Assembly (NCBI GenBank): GCA_946221385.1
Contig: CAMIGX010000004.1
Span: 1-64,000 of the forward strand
Direction: 5' to 3'
Origin: an uncultured Propionimicrobium sp.
Lineage (GTDB): Bacteria > Actinomycetota > Actinomycetes > Propionibacteriales > Propionibacteriaceae
Length of the DNA stretch: 64,000 nucleotides
Part shown: positions 17,621 to 25,833 of the stretch, piece by piece
Position numbering within the stretch: position 1 is the stretch's first letter
How the letters are laid out: each line of letters opens with the position of its first letter
Notes under the pieces: model-generated
Seen by the model: the letters and a program-made list of their open reading frames with translations, nothing else
Database searches by the model: none
Told to the model about the DNA's origin: nothing
Position numbers and translations under genes: made by a program

Positions 17621-19276
17621 GTGGGCAAAGCGAACGCGAACAAGAATCCAATGCACATCTTCGTGACCGGCGGGGTCGCGTCTTCTCTAGGTAAGGGCCT
17701 TTCAGCATCCAGTCTGGGCAGTCTGCTCTCGGCGCGCGGCCTGGTCGTGACGATGCAGAAGCTCGATCCCTATTTGAATGTCGATCCGGGTACCATGAAT
17801 CCCTTCCAGCATGGTGAGGTCTTCGTCACCACTGACGGCGCCGAGACCGACCTGGACATCGGCCACTATGAGAGATTCTTGAACCGTGACCTGCACGCTG
17901 AGGCGAATGTCACCACCGGCCAGGTTTATTCGCGTGTCATCGCCAAGGAACGCCGCGGTGATTACCTCGGCGAGTGCGTTCAGGTCATCCCGCATATCAC
18001 TGACGAGATCAAAGCCCGCATGCTCTCGGTCGCGCGTCCAGGCGACGACGTCATCATTCATGAGATCGGCGGCACCGTCGGCGACATCGAATCGCAGCCC
18101 TTCTTGGAAGCTGCCCGCCAGCTGCGCCACGATCTAGGGCGCGGTCGCACCTTCTTCTTGCACGTCTCCCTAGTGCCCTACATCGGCCCATCTGGAGAGC
18201 TCAAGACCAAACCGACGCAGCACTCGGTGGCCGCGCTGCGTCAGGTCGGTATTCAGCCCGACGCGATCATCTGCCGCTCGAGCCAACCGATTCCGGAATC
18301 GATCAAATCGAAGATCGCGATGAGCTGCGATGTCGAAGAAGAGGCTGTCGTCTCCTGCCCGGATGCGTCCACGATTTACGCGATCCCGAAGGTGCTGCAC
18401 GCTGAGGGACTGGACGCCTACATCGTGCGTCGCCTGGGCTTGAGCTTCCACGACGTCGAGTGGACCAAGTGGAATGATCTGCTCAAGCGCGTCGAGCAGC
18501 CCAAGCATCATGTCAAGATCGCATTGGTCGGGAAGTACATCGACTTGCCGGACGCCTATCTGTCGGTCGTCGAAGCGCTGCGCGCCGGCGGCTTCCAAAA
18601 TTGGGCGAAGACTGAGATCGTCTGGGTGCCCAGCGACGAATGCGAGAGCGACGAGGGCGCGGCCAAGCAGCTCGCTGACGTCGACGGCATTTGCGTGCCC
18701 GGTGGCTTCGGTGTGCGCGGCGTCGAAGGCAAACTAGGCGCCATCAAGTACGCCCGCGAGCACGGCATTCCGACTCTCGGCTTGTGTCTGGGCTTGCAGT
18801 GCATGGTCATCGAGGTCGCCCGTAATCTGGCTGGCATCGCCGACGCGGCGTCCAGCGAATTCGACCCGCAGACGGCCAATCCGGTCATCGCGACGATGGC
18901 TGAACAGCAGCAGATTGTCTCCGGCGAGGCTGACATGGGTGGCACGATGCGACTGGGCGAATATCCTGCCAAGCTTGCTGATGGCTCGATCGTCGCCGAG
19001 CTATACGGCAAGCCGGAGGTTTCCGAACGGCATCGCCATCGCTACGAAGTCAACAACGCCTATCGCGATCAGCTCGAAGGCGCTGGGCTGGTCTTTTCTG
19101 GGCTTTCGCCCGACCGCAATCTGGTCGAATTCATTGAATTGCCGCGCGAGGCGCACCCATTCTTCGTCGCGACTCAGGCCCACCCCGAATTCAAGTCGCG
19201 CCCGACCAAGCCACATCCGCTGTTCGCTGGTTTGGTGAAGGCAGCGCTGGAATGTCAACAGCGCCGAGGCGCCTGA
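17621..19276 (+). CDS. pyrG: CTP synthase
   Basis: 551 residues from the GTG at 17621; an ATG at 17651 is an alternative, and the longer upstream open frame lacks similarity and overlaps ligC. N-terminal amidoligase: FVTGGVASSLGKGLSASSLG P-loop and the HIGHLY conserved KLDPYLNVDPGTMNPFQHGEVFVT. C-terminal glutaminase with nucleophile Cys389 in GLCLGLQCM and a C-terminal His-Pro-Glu (AHPEF). It aminates UTP to CTP. Its position before a Nudix gene and xerD matches Mycobacterium. Confidence 0.97.
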   Translation: MGKANANKNPMHIFVTGGVASSLGKGLSASSLGSLLSARGLVVTMQKLDPYLNVDPGTMNPFQHGEVFVTTDGAETDLDIGHYERFLNRDLHAEANVTTGQVYSRVIAKERRGDYLGECVQVIPHITDEIKARMLSVARPGDDVIIHEIGGTVGDIESQPFLEAARQLRHDLGRGRTFFLHVSLVPYIGPSGELKTKPTQHSVAALRQVGIQPDAIICRSSQPIPESIKSKIAMSCDVEEEAVVSCPDASTIYAIPKVLHAEGLDAYIVRRLGLSFHDVEWTKWNDLLKRVEQPKHHVKIALVGKYIDLPDAYLSVVEALRAGGFQNWAKTEIVWVPSDECESDEGAAKQLADVDGICVPGGFGVRGVEGKLGAIKYAREHGIPTLGLCLGLQCMVIEVARNLAGIADAASSEFDPQTANPVIATMAEQQQIVSGEADMGGTMRLGEYPAKLADGSIVAELYGKPEVSERHRHRYEVNNAYRDQLEGAGLVFSGLSPDRNLVEFIELPREAHPFFVATQAHPEFKSRPTKPHPLFAGLVKAALECQQRRGA

Positions 19277-19941
19277 TGAACGCCCAGCTAGCTGACCAGC
19301 CGGAGAGTTGGCAGCTCAAAGAGCACGCCGTCAAGGCCACTGGCAGGGTGCAAGATTTCGTCGAGGACATCATCATTTCCCCTAGTGGGGAGGAGATAAC
19401 TCGGCAATACGCGGCGCACCCAGGGGCGGTCGGCATCATTGCCTTGGATGATCAGAATCGCATCGCCGTGGTGCATCAATATCGTCATCCAGTCGCCATG
19501 CGGCTGGTCGAACCGCCGGCTGGCATCTTGGATATCGACGGCGAAGATCCGCTGGTCGCCGCGAAACGGGAATTGGCCGAAGAAGCCCAGCTGGCTGCCG
19601 CCGATTGGCGAGTGCTAGTCGATCTGTTCACTTCGCCGGGGGGATTGGCCGAGACCATCCGCATCTATCTCGCCCGCCAGCTGGCCGCAGCGCCTCGGCC
19701 AGACGGTTTTGAGATCGAAGGCGAAGAAGTCGACATGGGGCTGCACTGGATGTCGCTGGACGACGCCGTCGGCCTGATTTATGCCGGCAAGGCGCAGAAC
19801 CCGACGATGGTCTCGGGCGTCTTGGCGTTAGCCCATGCAATCGCCACCGATTCGCTGGACCAGCTACGTTCGGCTGACGCAGACTGGCCGGCGCGTCGGG
19901 TCCGCGAACAACGCCTGGCCGATTACGAGCGCTTCAATTGA
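19276..19941 (+). CDS. Nudix hydrolase, probable ADP-ribose pyrophosphatase
   Basis: 221 residues when started at the ATG overlapping the pyrG stop (TGATG); an ATG at 19252 is also open. The Nudix box is visible as AGILDIDGEDPLVAAKRELAEEAQL (in order G, E, REL, EE), preceded by VHQYRHPV and RLVEPPAG, which are typical of ADP-ribose pyrophosphatases (mycobacterial Rv1700). It hydrolyses ADP-ribose to AMP and ribose-5-phosphate. Coupled to pyrG upstream and xerD downstream. Confidence 0.9.
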   Translation: MNAQLADQPESWQLKEHAVKATGRVQDFVEDIIISPSGEEITRQYAAHPGAVGIIALDDQNRIAVVHQYRHPVAMRLVEPPAGILDIDGEDPLVAAKRELAEEAQLAAADWRVLVDLFTSPGGLAETIRIYLARQLAAAPRPDGFEIEGEEVDMGLHWMSLDDAVGLIYAGKAQNPTMVSGVLALAHAIATDSLDQLRSADADWPARRVREQRLADYERFN

Positions 19942-20900
19942 GTCAAGCTGAACAACAACCCAGCCAGCCCGAACCATCAGTAAAACTTCGTCGCTGGCTG
20001 CGCGGCTATCTCGATCACTTGACCGTCGAGAAGGGCTTGTCGGCTAACACCTTGGCTGCCTATCGACGCGATCTGGAACGCTATCTCGGCTGGCTCGTCG
20101 AGCACGACATTGACGATCCAACTGACGTCGACGCCGCGATGATCGCGCAGTATCAGCGTGATCTGGCCGGCGGCGCGAATGGTCGCAAACCGCTAGCCCC
20201 CGCCAGCGTGGCTCGTAATGTCGTCGCTGTGCGCGGGCTGCACGCGTTCGCTGCCAGCGAGGGGTTGACTATCGACGACGCGGCCGCGGACGTCACCGTC
20301 CCCAAGCTCGGCAAGCGACTGCCAAAGGCTCTGCCAGTCGATCAAGTACAAGCACTACTGGACGGCATCGACACCAACACCCCGATTGGTTTACGTGACA
20401 AAGCCATGCTCGAGCTGCTTTACGGTACGGGCGCGCGCATCTCGGAGGTCACCGCACTCGACGTCGACGACCTGACGCGGGTGCTAGACGATCCCGAACT
20501 GAGCTTGCGGCTGTTCGGTAAAGGCAGCAAGGAGCGCTATGTGCCGCTCGGTTCGTTCGCGCGAGCTGCCGTCGACGCCTATCTAGTCCGTGGTCGCCCG
20601 GCGCTGATCAAGAAAGCGAATCCCGCGCTGCTGCTAAACCAACGTGGCGATCGGCTCAGCCGACAAAGTGCCTGGGAGATTCTGCGCAAGCACGCTGAAT
20701 CCGCTGAGATCAGCACCGACATTTCCCCGCACAGTCTGCGGCATTCTTTCGCCACTCATCTGCTCGACGGTGGCGCTGACGTTCGCGTCGTCCAAGAGCT
20801 GCTCGGGCACGCTTCGGTGACCACGACACAGATCTACACCGAGGTCACCATCGAAAAACTCCGCGAAGTCTATGTCAGCTCCCACCCACGCGCTCGCTGA
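19938..20900 (+). CDS. xerD: Site-specific tyrosine recombinase XerD
   Basis: 320 residues. The probable start is the TTG at 19938, overlapping the Nudix stop. SAM-like N-terminal core-binding domain (RWLRGYLDHLTVEKGLSANTLAAYRRDL), then the catalytic domain with Arg in GTGARISEV, a Lys in FGKGSKERYVP, HSLRHSFATHL (His and Arg), the LGH histidine and the nucleophile Tyr in TTTQIYTEV. It resolves chromosome dimers at dif together with XerC. The order after pyrG and before parA-scpAB is conserved in actinobacteria, so this is the chromosomal enzyme and not a phage integrase. Confidence 0.93.
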   Translation: MSQAEQQPSQPEPSVKLRRWLRGYLDHLTVEKGLSANTLAAYRRDLERYLGWLVEHDIDDPTDVDAAMIAQYQRDLAGGANGRKPLAPASVARNVVAVRGLHAFAASEGLTIDDAAADVTVPKLGKRLPKALPVDQVQALLDGIDTNTPIGLRDKAMLELLYGTGARISEVTALDVDDLTRVLDDPELSLRLFGKGSKERYVPLGSFARAAVDAYLVRGRPALIKKANPALLLNQRGDRLSRQSAWEILRKHAESAEISTDISPHSLRHSFATHLLDGGADVRVVQELLGHASVTTTQIYTEVTIEKLREVYVSSHPRAR

Positions 20901-20930
20901 CTTCGGCTGACTTTTCTGAGCTATCTCCGT

Positions 20931-20958
20931 TGGCAAGACCGTGAACGGTCTTGCCAAC
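20931..20958 (+). terminator. Perfect hairpin after xerD
   Basis: TTGGCAAGACCGT (20931-20943) is the exact reverse complement of ACGGTCTTGCCAA (20946-20958). It is strong and lies 30 nt after the xerD stop, but no T-run follows, so termination would be imperfect or work on both strands. Confidence 0.6.
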
Positions 20959-21218
20959 TCCTTGGTGCCTGTCCGCAGATCACCTAGCACTCTTGCCAGC
21001 TCTTAGTGGTTGCGTCTGATTCCGTCGTGACGGATGACGCCTCCCCGCCCACTGGCCCGAATTTGGCCTTCTTTCCGGCATTGTCATGCCGGCGGCCATA
21101 TTCGTGCCAGACGCCCGACCTAACCGTGGAGGCGTCATCCGCGCACTCCTTTATGGTCGCGCCAAGCAGGTCCCAAAGCTGGTAGATTTGTCGACAACTC
21201 GCGAGGATTGGGGAAGCG
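20959..21218. other. Structured intergenic region before parA
   Basis: No convincing gene. CGGATGACGCCTCC (21031-21044) and GGAGGCGTCATCCG (21128-21141) are perfect 14-base inverted repeats. Between them a tight hairpin, CCGGCAT-TGTC-ATGCCGG (21075-21092), is nested, and CCGTC-GT-GACGG (21022-21033) overlaps the left arm. The layout could be a structured RNA, a protein-binding dyad or a miniature element. The parA ribosome-binding site GGGGAAG lies at the right end. Confidence 0.5.
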
Positions 21219-22109
21219 ATGAGCGAGCAGCTTTTTGAGGTCGAAGACGACGTCAACGAGGGTGTCGAACTGGGGCCTACGGGACGTCCGTTGCCGACTA
21301 TTCCGGAGCCGACTGCTCCTGAACCCGGCCCGAAGCGGGCCGTCGTCATCGCGATGACTAATCAGAAGGGCGGCGTCGGCAAGACCACGACGACGATCAA
21401 CCTCGGTGCGTCAATCGCGGAGACGGGCCGCAAGGTCTTGTTGGTGGATTTCGACCCGCAGGGCTCACTTTCGGTCGGCTTGGGCGTCAATCCGCACACC
21501 TTGGAGCTGTCGATCTACAACCTGATGTTGAGCCGCGACTACAGCTTCGACGATGTCGTCCTTGAGTCTGGCACCGACGGCATGGATCTGCTGCCGGCAA
21601 ATATCGATCTCTCTGCCGCTGAAGTGCAGCTGGTGAGCGAGGTCGCCCGCGAGCAGATCTTGAAGCGCGTCTTGGACAAGGTGCGTGACCGTTATGACTA
21701 CATTTTGATCGACTGCGCACCGTCGCTGGGCTTGCTGACCGTCAACGCGCTGACTGCCTCTGACAAGGTCATTGTGCCGTTGGAATGCGAATTCTTCGCG
21801 CTGCGCGGTGTCGCGCTGTTGACCGACACGATTAATAAGGTGCAAGACCGGCTCAATCCAGATCTGGAAATGCTCGGCATCTTGGCGACGATGTTTGACG
21901 GCCGCACCCTGCATGCCCGTGAGGTGCTCGAGCGCGTCTTGGAAGCCTTCGGTGATCTGGTCTTCCATACCGTCATCAAGCGGACGGTGAAATTCCCCGA
22001 GACGACTGTCGCTGGCGAGCCGATCACCAGCTACGCCTCCAGTTCGGTCGGCGCGGACGCCTACCGTCAACTGGCTAGGGAGGTGCTGTGGCGATGCCAC
22101 GGAAAGTGA
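21219..22109 (+). CDS. parA: ParA-family ATPase
   Basis: 296 residues. Deviant Walker A KGGVGKT at 50-56, switch I region VDFDPQGSLS, and Walker B region ILIDCAPSLGLLTVNAL. A disordered N-terminus of about 40 residues precedes the fold. This is the actinobacterial ParA that sits upstream of scpAB (mycobacterial Rv1708), distinct from the origin-proximal parAB pair. It probably positions DNA or a protein cargo by nonspecific DNA binding. Its stop overlaps the next gene, which encodes a ribbon-helix-helix candidate and not ParB. Confidence 0.92.
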   Translation: MSEQLFEVEDDVNEGVELGPTGRPLPTIPEPTAPEPGPKRAVVIAMTNQKGGVGKTTTTINLGASIAETGRKVLLVDFDPQGSLSVGLGVNPHTLELSIYNLMLSRDYSFDDVVLESGTDGMDLLPANIDLSAAEVQLVSEVAREQILKRVLDKVRDRYDYILIDCAPSLGLLTVNALTASDKVIVPLECEFFALRGVALLTDTINKVQDRLNPDLEMLGILATMFDGRTLHAREVLERVLEAFGDLVFHTVIKRTVKFPETTVAGEPITSYASSSVGADAYRQLAREVLWRCHGK

Positions 22110-22438
22110 ACCCGCTGCCGGGCGCTAACGAACTGTTTCGGGGCAGTGAAGAAGCAATCAAGAAGCCCCGACGAACTTCAGCCAGCGACGCCACGGTCGA
22201 CGCTGCTGGTTCCAGTGGCCGCGTCAAGCATGACGAGAAGATCACCGTCTACGTCAGTACTGACGAGCTGCTCGCGCTCGAACAGGCCCGGCTTACCCTG
22301 CGTGCTAAGCATGGCTTAGCCATCGATCGCGGCCGTCTGGTGCGCGAAGCGATCGACATGGCGCTAGCTGATATGGCTGATAAGGGTGACGAATCGCTGC
22401 TCGTGCAACGGTTGAGCCAAGACGTGCTGGGCGCCTAA
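22088..22438 (+). CDS. Small ribbon-helix-helix-like protein, ParA partner candidate
   Basis: 116 residues, GTG start 22 nt inside parA (ATG at 22094 is an alternative). Residues 1-50 are polar and basic, likely disordered. KITVYVSTDELLALEQARLTL (in part, from residue 51) followed by GLAIDRGRLVREAIDMALADM has the strand-helix-helix layout of an RHH/MetJ-Arc DNA-binding domain. Overlap with parA suggests a fixed stoichiometric pair, as in small plasmid ParA/ParG or ParA/Omega systems. The fold assignment rests on pattern only. Confidence 0.7.
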   Translation: MAMPRKVNPLPGANELFRGSEEAIKKPRRTSASDATVDAAGSSGRVKHDEKITVYVSTDELLALEQARLTLRAKHGLAIDRGRLVREAIDMALADMADKGDESLLVQRLSQDVLGA

Positions 22439-22444
22439 GCGACT

Positions 22445-23332
22445 GTGAGCCCGACCAAGATCAAGGCGAGTCCAGAAGAAACGGAGCATTCTTTCGTCGA
22501 TTCTTCTGGCGCGCCATTCACCGTCACCCTCACTAATTTCGAGGGCCCTTTCGATCTGCTCTTGCAGCTGATCGCTAAGCGTCAGCTGGACGTCACCGAG
22601 GTCGCCCTGAGCAAGGTGACCGACGAATTCATCGCGCACATCAAAGTGGGCGAAGCGAACTGGGATCTCGACACGACTAGCCAATTTTTGCTCGTCGCAG
22701 CCACCCTGCTGGATCTGAAAGCTGCCCGGCTGCTGCCCGGCGCCGAGGTCGAAGACGTCGAAGATCTCGAACTATTGGCTGCTCGCGATCTGTTGTTCGC
22801 TCGGCTGCTGCAATATCGGGCCTTCAAGCAGGTTTCTGCGTGGCTGGCCGCGCAGTTTGAGACGGCGGCGCTGGTTCGTGGCCGTCCCGGTGGGCTCGAG
22901 GAACAATTTCGAGGATTGCTGCCAGAAGTGGAGATCCCTGGGGGAGCGGCTCGGCTGGCTAGGCTTGCCGAGCGCGCTTTCACCCCAGCTGACGAACCGC
23001 AGATGCCGTTAGCGCAGTTGCATCTGCCGCAGGTCAGCGTCGCTGAGCAAGCGAATCTAGTCGCCGAGCGGCTGCGTCGCACCAAGACGATGACCTTCCG
23101 CGAGCTCGTTGCTGACGCTGACCGGCTACACACTGTGGCGCGTTTCTTGGCGCTGCTGGAATTGTTCCGGCAAGCCAATGTGGCTTTCGAACAGCTGGTG
23201 CCGCTGGGGGAGTTGACGATTCGTTGGACCGGCGACGAGCACAGCCAGATTGCGGTCAGTGACGAATTCGACGGCGATGCGCAGCCGACGGCCCATCAGC
23301 GAATACAAGATGCAGAGGTGACCAATGACTGA
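22445..23332 (+). CDS. scpA: Segregation and condensation protein A
   Basis: 295 residues, GTG start. The kleisin N-terminal signature FTVTLTNFEGPFDLLLQLIAKRQLDVTEV (in part, residues 27-55) binds the SMC neck, and the C-terminal winged helix (RELVADADRLHTVARFLALLELFRQ ... VPLGELTIRW) binds the SMC head. It forms the condensin complex with ScpB and SMC. It starts 6 nt after the RHH gene and overlaps scpB by 8 nt. Confidence 0.94.
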   Translation: MSPTKIKASPEETEHSFVDSSGAPFTVTLTNFEGPFDLLLQLIAKRQLDVTEVALSKVTDEFIAHIKVGEANWDLDTTSQFLLVAATLLDLKAARLLPGAEVEDVEDLELLAARDLLFARLLQYRAFKQVSAWLAAQFETAALVRGRPGGLEEQFRGLLPEVEIPGGAARLARLAERAFTPADEPQMPLAQLHLPQVSVAEQANLVAERLRRTKTMTFRELVADADRLHTVARFLALLELFRQANVAFEQLVPLGELTIRWTGDEHSQIAVSDEFDGDAQPTAHQRIQDAEVTND

Positions 23333-24035
23333 CGAGCAGGTGGCGCAGCCAGCCGATGAGCTGGCTGTCGATCAGATCGATGCGGACGTGGACGAACTGC
23401 GCACCGCAGAGCAGATCGCCCCAGACATCGAGGCGCTGATCTTGCTCGCCACCGAGCCGATTTCAGCTGAAAGCCTGGCTGCTGCGGTCAACGCTAGCGT
23501 CGAGATCGTCGAACGGACCCTGACGGATTTGGCGGACTTCTATGACCGGACCGGCCGCGGTTTCCAGCTACAGCATGTCGCAGGCGGTTGGCGCTATGCC
23601 ACTCGTCCTGCGCAAGCTGAGATCATCGGCCAGTGGGTCATCGAGGGTCAGCAAAACAAGCTCAGCCAAGCCGCGTTAGAGACGTTGGCGGTGATCGCCT
23701 ATCTACAGCCAGTGCCGCGCTCTCGAGTCTCTGCAGTTCGCGGGGTCAATGTGGACGGCGTCGTCCGCACGCTACTGACCCGCGGCTTGATCATCCAAGA
23801 AGGTGGAGAGGAAGCAGGCACGGCTAACTTGCTGCGCACCACGGACTATTTCTTAGAGCGGCTCGGCATCGCGAGCTTGGCCGAGCTGCCGCCGATTGCG
23901 CCGCTGCTGCCCGAAGCTAGCGAACTGGAAGCTGAACTCGCCGGGCTGGCCGAACAGCCATCTCCGCCGGCAGCCCAACCATCTCCGGCTGGCCGAGAAA
24001 GACCGTCAAACCAGGAGGAATCCGCAGATGAGTGA
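23325..24035 (+). CDS. scpB: Segregation and condensation protein B
   Basis: 236 residues. Two winged-helix domains: IEALILLATEPISAESLAAAVN at the start, and QAALETLAVIAYLQPVPRSRVSAVRGVNVDGVVRTLLTRGLI (in part), which is the ScpB hallmark. It dimerises and bridges ScpA. The Pro-rich C-terminus overlaps the rluB start by 8 nt. Confidence 0.94.
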   Translation: MTDEQVAQPADELAVDQIDADVDELRTAEQIAPDIEALILLATEPISAESLAAAVNASVEIVERTLTDLADFYDRTGRGFQLQHVAGGWRYATRPAQAEIIGQWVIEGQQNKLSQAALETLAVIAYLQPVPRSRVSAVRGVNVDGVVRTLLTRGLIIQEGGEEAGTANLLRTTDYFLERLGIASLAELPPIAPLLPEASELEAELAGLAEQPSPPAAQPSPAGRERPSNQEESADE

Positions 24036-24834
24036 CGAAGAATGGATCGTTGACGCAGCCGAAGTCAATGCCGAAGACAGTGGCGATGTGGCTGACGAAC
24101 ATGAGCAGCCCAACGAAGGCATTCGGCTGCAGAAGGTGCTCGCGCAAGCCGGCGTAGCGAGCCGCCGGGCCAGCGAAATCATGATCGACGAGGGCCGCGT
24201 CGAGGTCAATGGCCAGGTCGTAACTGAACAGGGACTGCGCGTCGATCCCGAACGAGACACCATCCGCGTCGATGGCTCACGCATTCCGTCAGCTCGTCGA
24301 CATAGTTATTGGGTCTTGAACAAACCCCGCGGCGTGGTCTCCACGATGGAAGATCCACAAGGTCGGCCAACGCTGGCCGATTATGTTCCTGGTCGCGAAC
24401 GGCTGTTTCACGTCGGACGGCTCGACACCGACACCGAGGGTCTAATCATCTTGACCAATGACGGCGAACTTACCCACCGCCTGACCCATCCTAAATATGA
24501 GGTCCCCAAGACCTATCTGGTCGATTGCGAAGGGCTGCTGGACAACAAGACGCTCAAGCAACTCGAAAAAGGGGTCCGGCTAGAAGACGGTCCAGCTCGA
24601 GCTGACAAGGTCAAACTCGTCATGCGTTCAGAAGCCAAGAGCCTGGTCGCGTTGACCTTGCACGAGGGCCGCAATCGCATCGTCCGCCGCATGATGGACG
24701 CGGTCGGCCATCCAGTTCGTAGGCTCTCGCGCACTGCGATCGGACCTGTGACTTTGGGCCAGCTGCAGGTGGGGGCAGCTCGCGAACTGACCCGCGACGA
24801 ACTCGGCGCGCTACTCGACCTGGTCGAGCTATAG
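24028..24834 (+). CDS. rluB: 23S rRNA pseudouridine synthase, RluB family
   Basis: 268 residues from the ATG at 24028, which has a perfect AGGAGG at 24013-24018. The frame is open upstream to 23896 but that part only mirrors scpB. An S4 domain (RLQKVLAQAGVASRRASEIMI) is followed by the RsuA-family catalytic motif GRLDTDTEGLIILTNDGEL with the nucleophile Asp. RluB modifies U2605-equivalent in helix 93 region of 23S rRNA. It is the last gene of the parA-RHH-scpA-scpB-rluB run. Confidence 0.94.
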   Translation: MSDEEWIVDAAEVNAEDSGDVADEHEQPNEGIRLQKVLAQAGVASRRASEIMIDEGRVEVNGQVVTEQGLRVDPERDTIRVDGSRIPSARRHSYWVLNKPRGVVSTMEDPQGRPTLADYVPGRERLFHVGRLDTDTEGLIILTNDGELTHRLTHPKYEVPKTYLVDCEGLLDNKTLKQLEKGVRLEDGPARADKVKLVMRSEAKSLVALTLHEGRNRIVRRMMDAVGHPVRRLSRTAIGPVTLGQLQVGAARELTRDELGALLDLVEL

Positions 24835-24843
24835 GGGCTGCCG

Positions 24844-25773
24844 ATGACTGCAGCGATTGGCAGGTTCGCGCCGAGTCCGACGTCAAATTTGCATCTGGGC
24901 AATCTGCGCACCGCCTTGTTGACCTGGCTATTTGCGCATGATCCTGGCGATGACCTGGACCCTGGCGAGATGCTGCTGCGCATCGAAGATCTTGACCAGC
25001 AGCGGGTTGCCGCGGCTCCACAGGTCGCTAGCCAGCAGTTGGCTGATCTGACCGCGTTGGGGCTCAACTGGCCGCAGCCGGTCTTGCGGCAATCCGAGCG
25101 CCTCGAGATCTACGCGCGGGCCGCAGCTGAGTTGGACACCTATGAGTGTTACTGCACCCGCAAAGAAATCGCTGCCGCGAGCCAAGCCCCCCATGGGAAC
25201 TATCGACCCTATCCAGGTACTTGCGCAGACCTGACGCCGGCAGAACGTGCTGAGCGTCGAGCTTCCCGACCACCGGCGATCCGGGTACGGGCTGGCGGCG
25301 CGCAGTTCACGGTGCATGACTTTCATGCTGGCCAGGTCAGCGGACTGGTCGACGATTTCGTCATCTTTCGCAATGACGGCATCCCGGCCTACAACTTGGC
25401 TGCGGTCGTCGATGACGGGCTGAGCGGCGTGACACAGGTCACGCGCGGCGCGGACTTGCTGGATTCGTCACCTCGCCAAGGTTGGCTCGCTGATCAGCTC
25501 GGCTTTGTCGTGCCGCGCTATGTGCACGTCGGACTGGTCGTCAACGACAAGGGCGAGCGGCTGGCTAAACGTGACGGTGGCTATGACTTGCCGACGCTGG
25601 CTGCGCGCGGCGTCAGCGTCCATGACGTGGTCGCGATGCTGGCTGAATCCATGGGCATGCCGGCAGCCTCGGACGCGGCAGACTTGCTGACGAAGGTCCG
25701 TGGCACCAACTGGCAACACAATCCGCAAATTTGGCAGCAGTGGCAGGTAGCCGACCTGGCTGCGGCTCTTTAA
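24844..25773 (+). CDS. gluQ: Glutamyl-Q tRNA(Asp) synthetase
   Basis: 309 residues. Class I catalytic core of glutamyl-tRNA synthetase without the anticodon-binding domain: GRFAPSPTSNLHLGNLRTAL (HIGH-type motif HLGN) and GERLAKRDGG (KMSKS-type). The zinc site CYC ... YPGTC is intact. The enzyme attaches glutamate to queuosine at position 34 of tRNA-Asp. It is not the missing gltX, because the tRNA-binding C-terminus is absent and the zinc site is of the GluQ kind. Confidence 0.9.
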   Translation: MTAAIGRFAPSPTSNLHLGNLRTALLTWLFAHDPGDDLDPGEMLLRIEDLDQQRVAAAPQVASQQLADLTALGLNWPQPVLRQSERLEIYARAAAELDTYECYCTRKEIAAASQAPHGNYRPYPGTCADLTPAERAERRASRPPAIRVRAGGAQFTVHDFHAGQVSGLVDDFVIFRNDGIPAYNLAAVVDDGLSGVTQVTRGADLLDSSPRQGWLADQLGFVVPRYVHVGLVVNDKGERLAKRDGGYDLPTLAARGVSVHDVVAMLAESMGMPAASDAADLLTKVRGTNWQHNPQIWQQWQVADLAAAL

Positions 25774-25833
25774 CAGCCGTCGAGCGAATCGTCACGTCCC
25801 GCCAGCAAGCAGCTGTTTGACGCCAGCGCGGCC

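Noticed and set aside
19938..20900. XerD as an integrase of a mobile element
   Set aside because: It lies in the conserved pyrG-Nudix-xerD-parA order with coupled starts and no attachment repeats.
20984..21349. 121-codon minus-strand frame over the parA start
   Set aside because: It runs into parA on the other strand and through the inverted repeats; composition is not protein-like.
23896..24027. Longer rluB start inside scpB
   Set aside because: The sequence mirrors scpB in another frame, and a perfect AGGAGG precedes the ATG at 24028.
24844..25773. gluQ as the missing gltX
   Set aside because: It lacks the anticodon-binding domain and has the CYC...YxxxC zinc site of GluQ.
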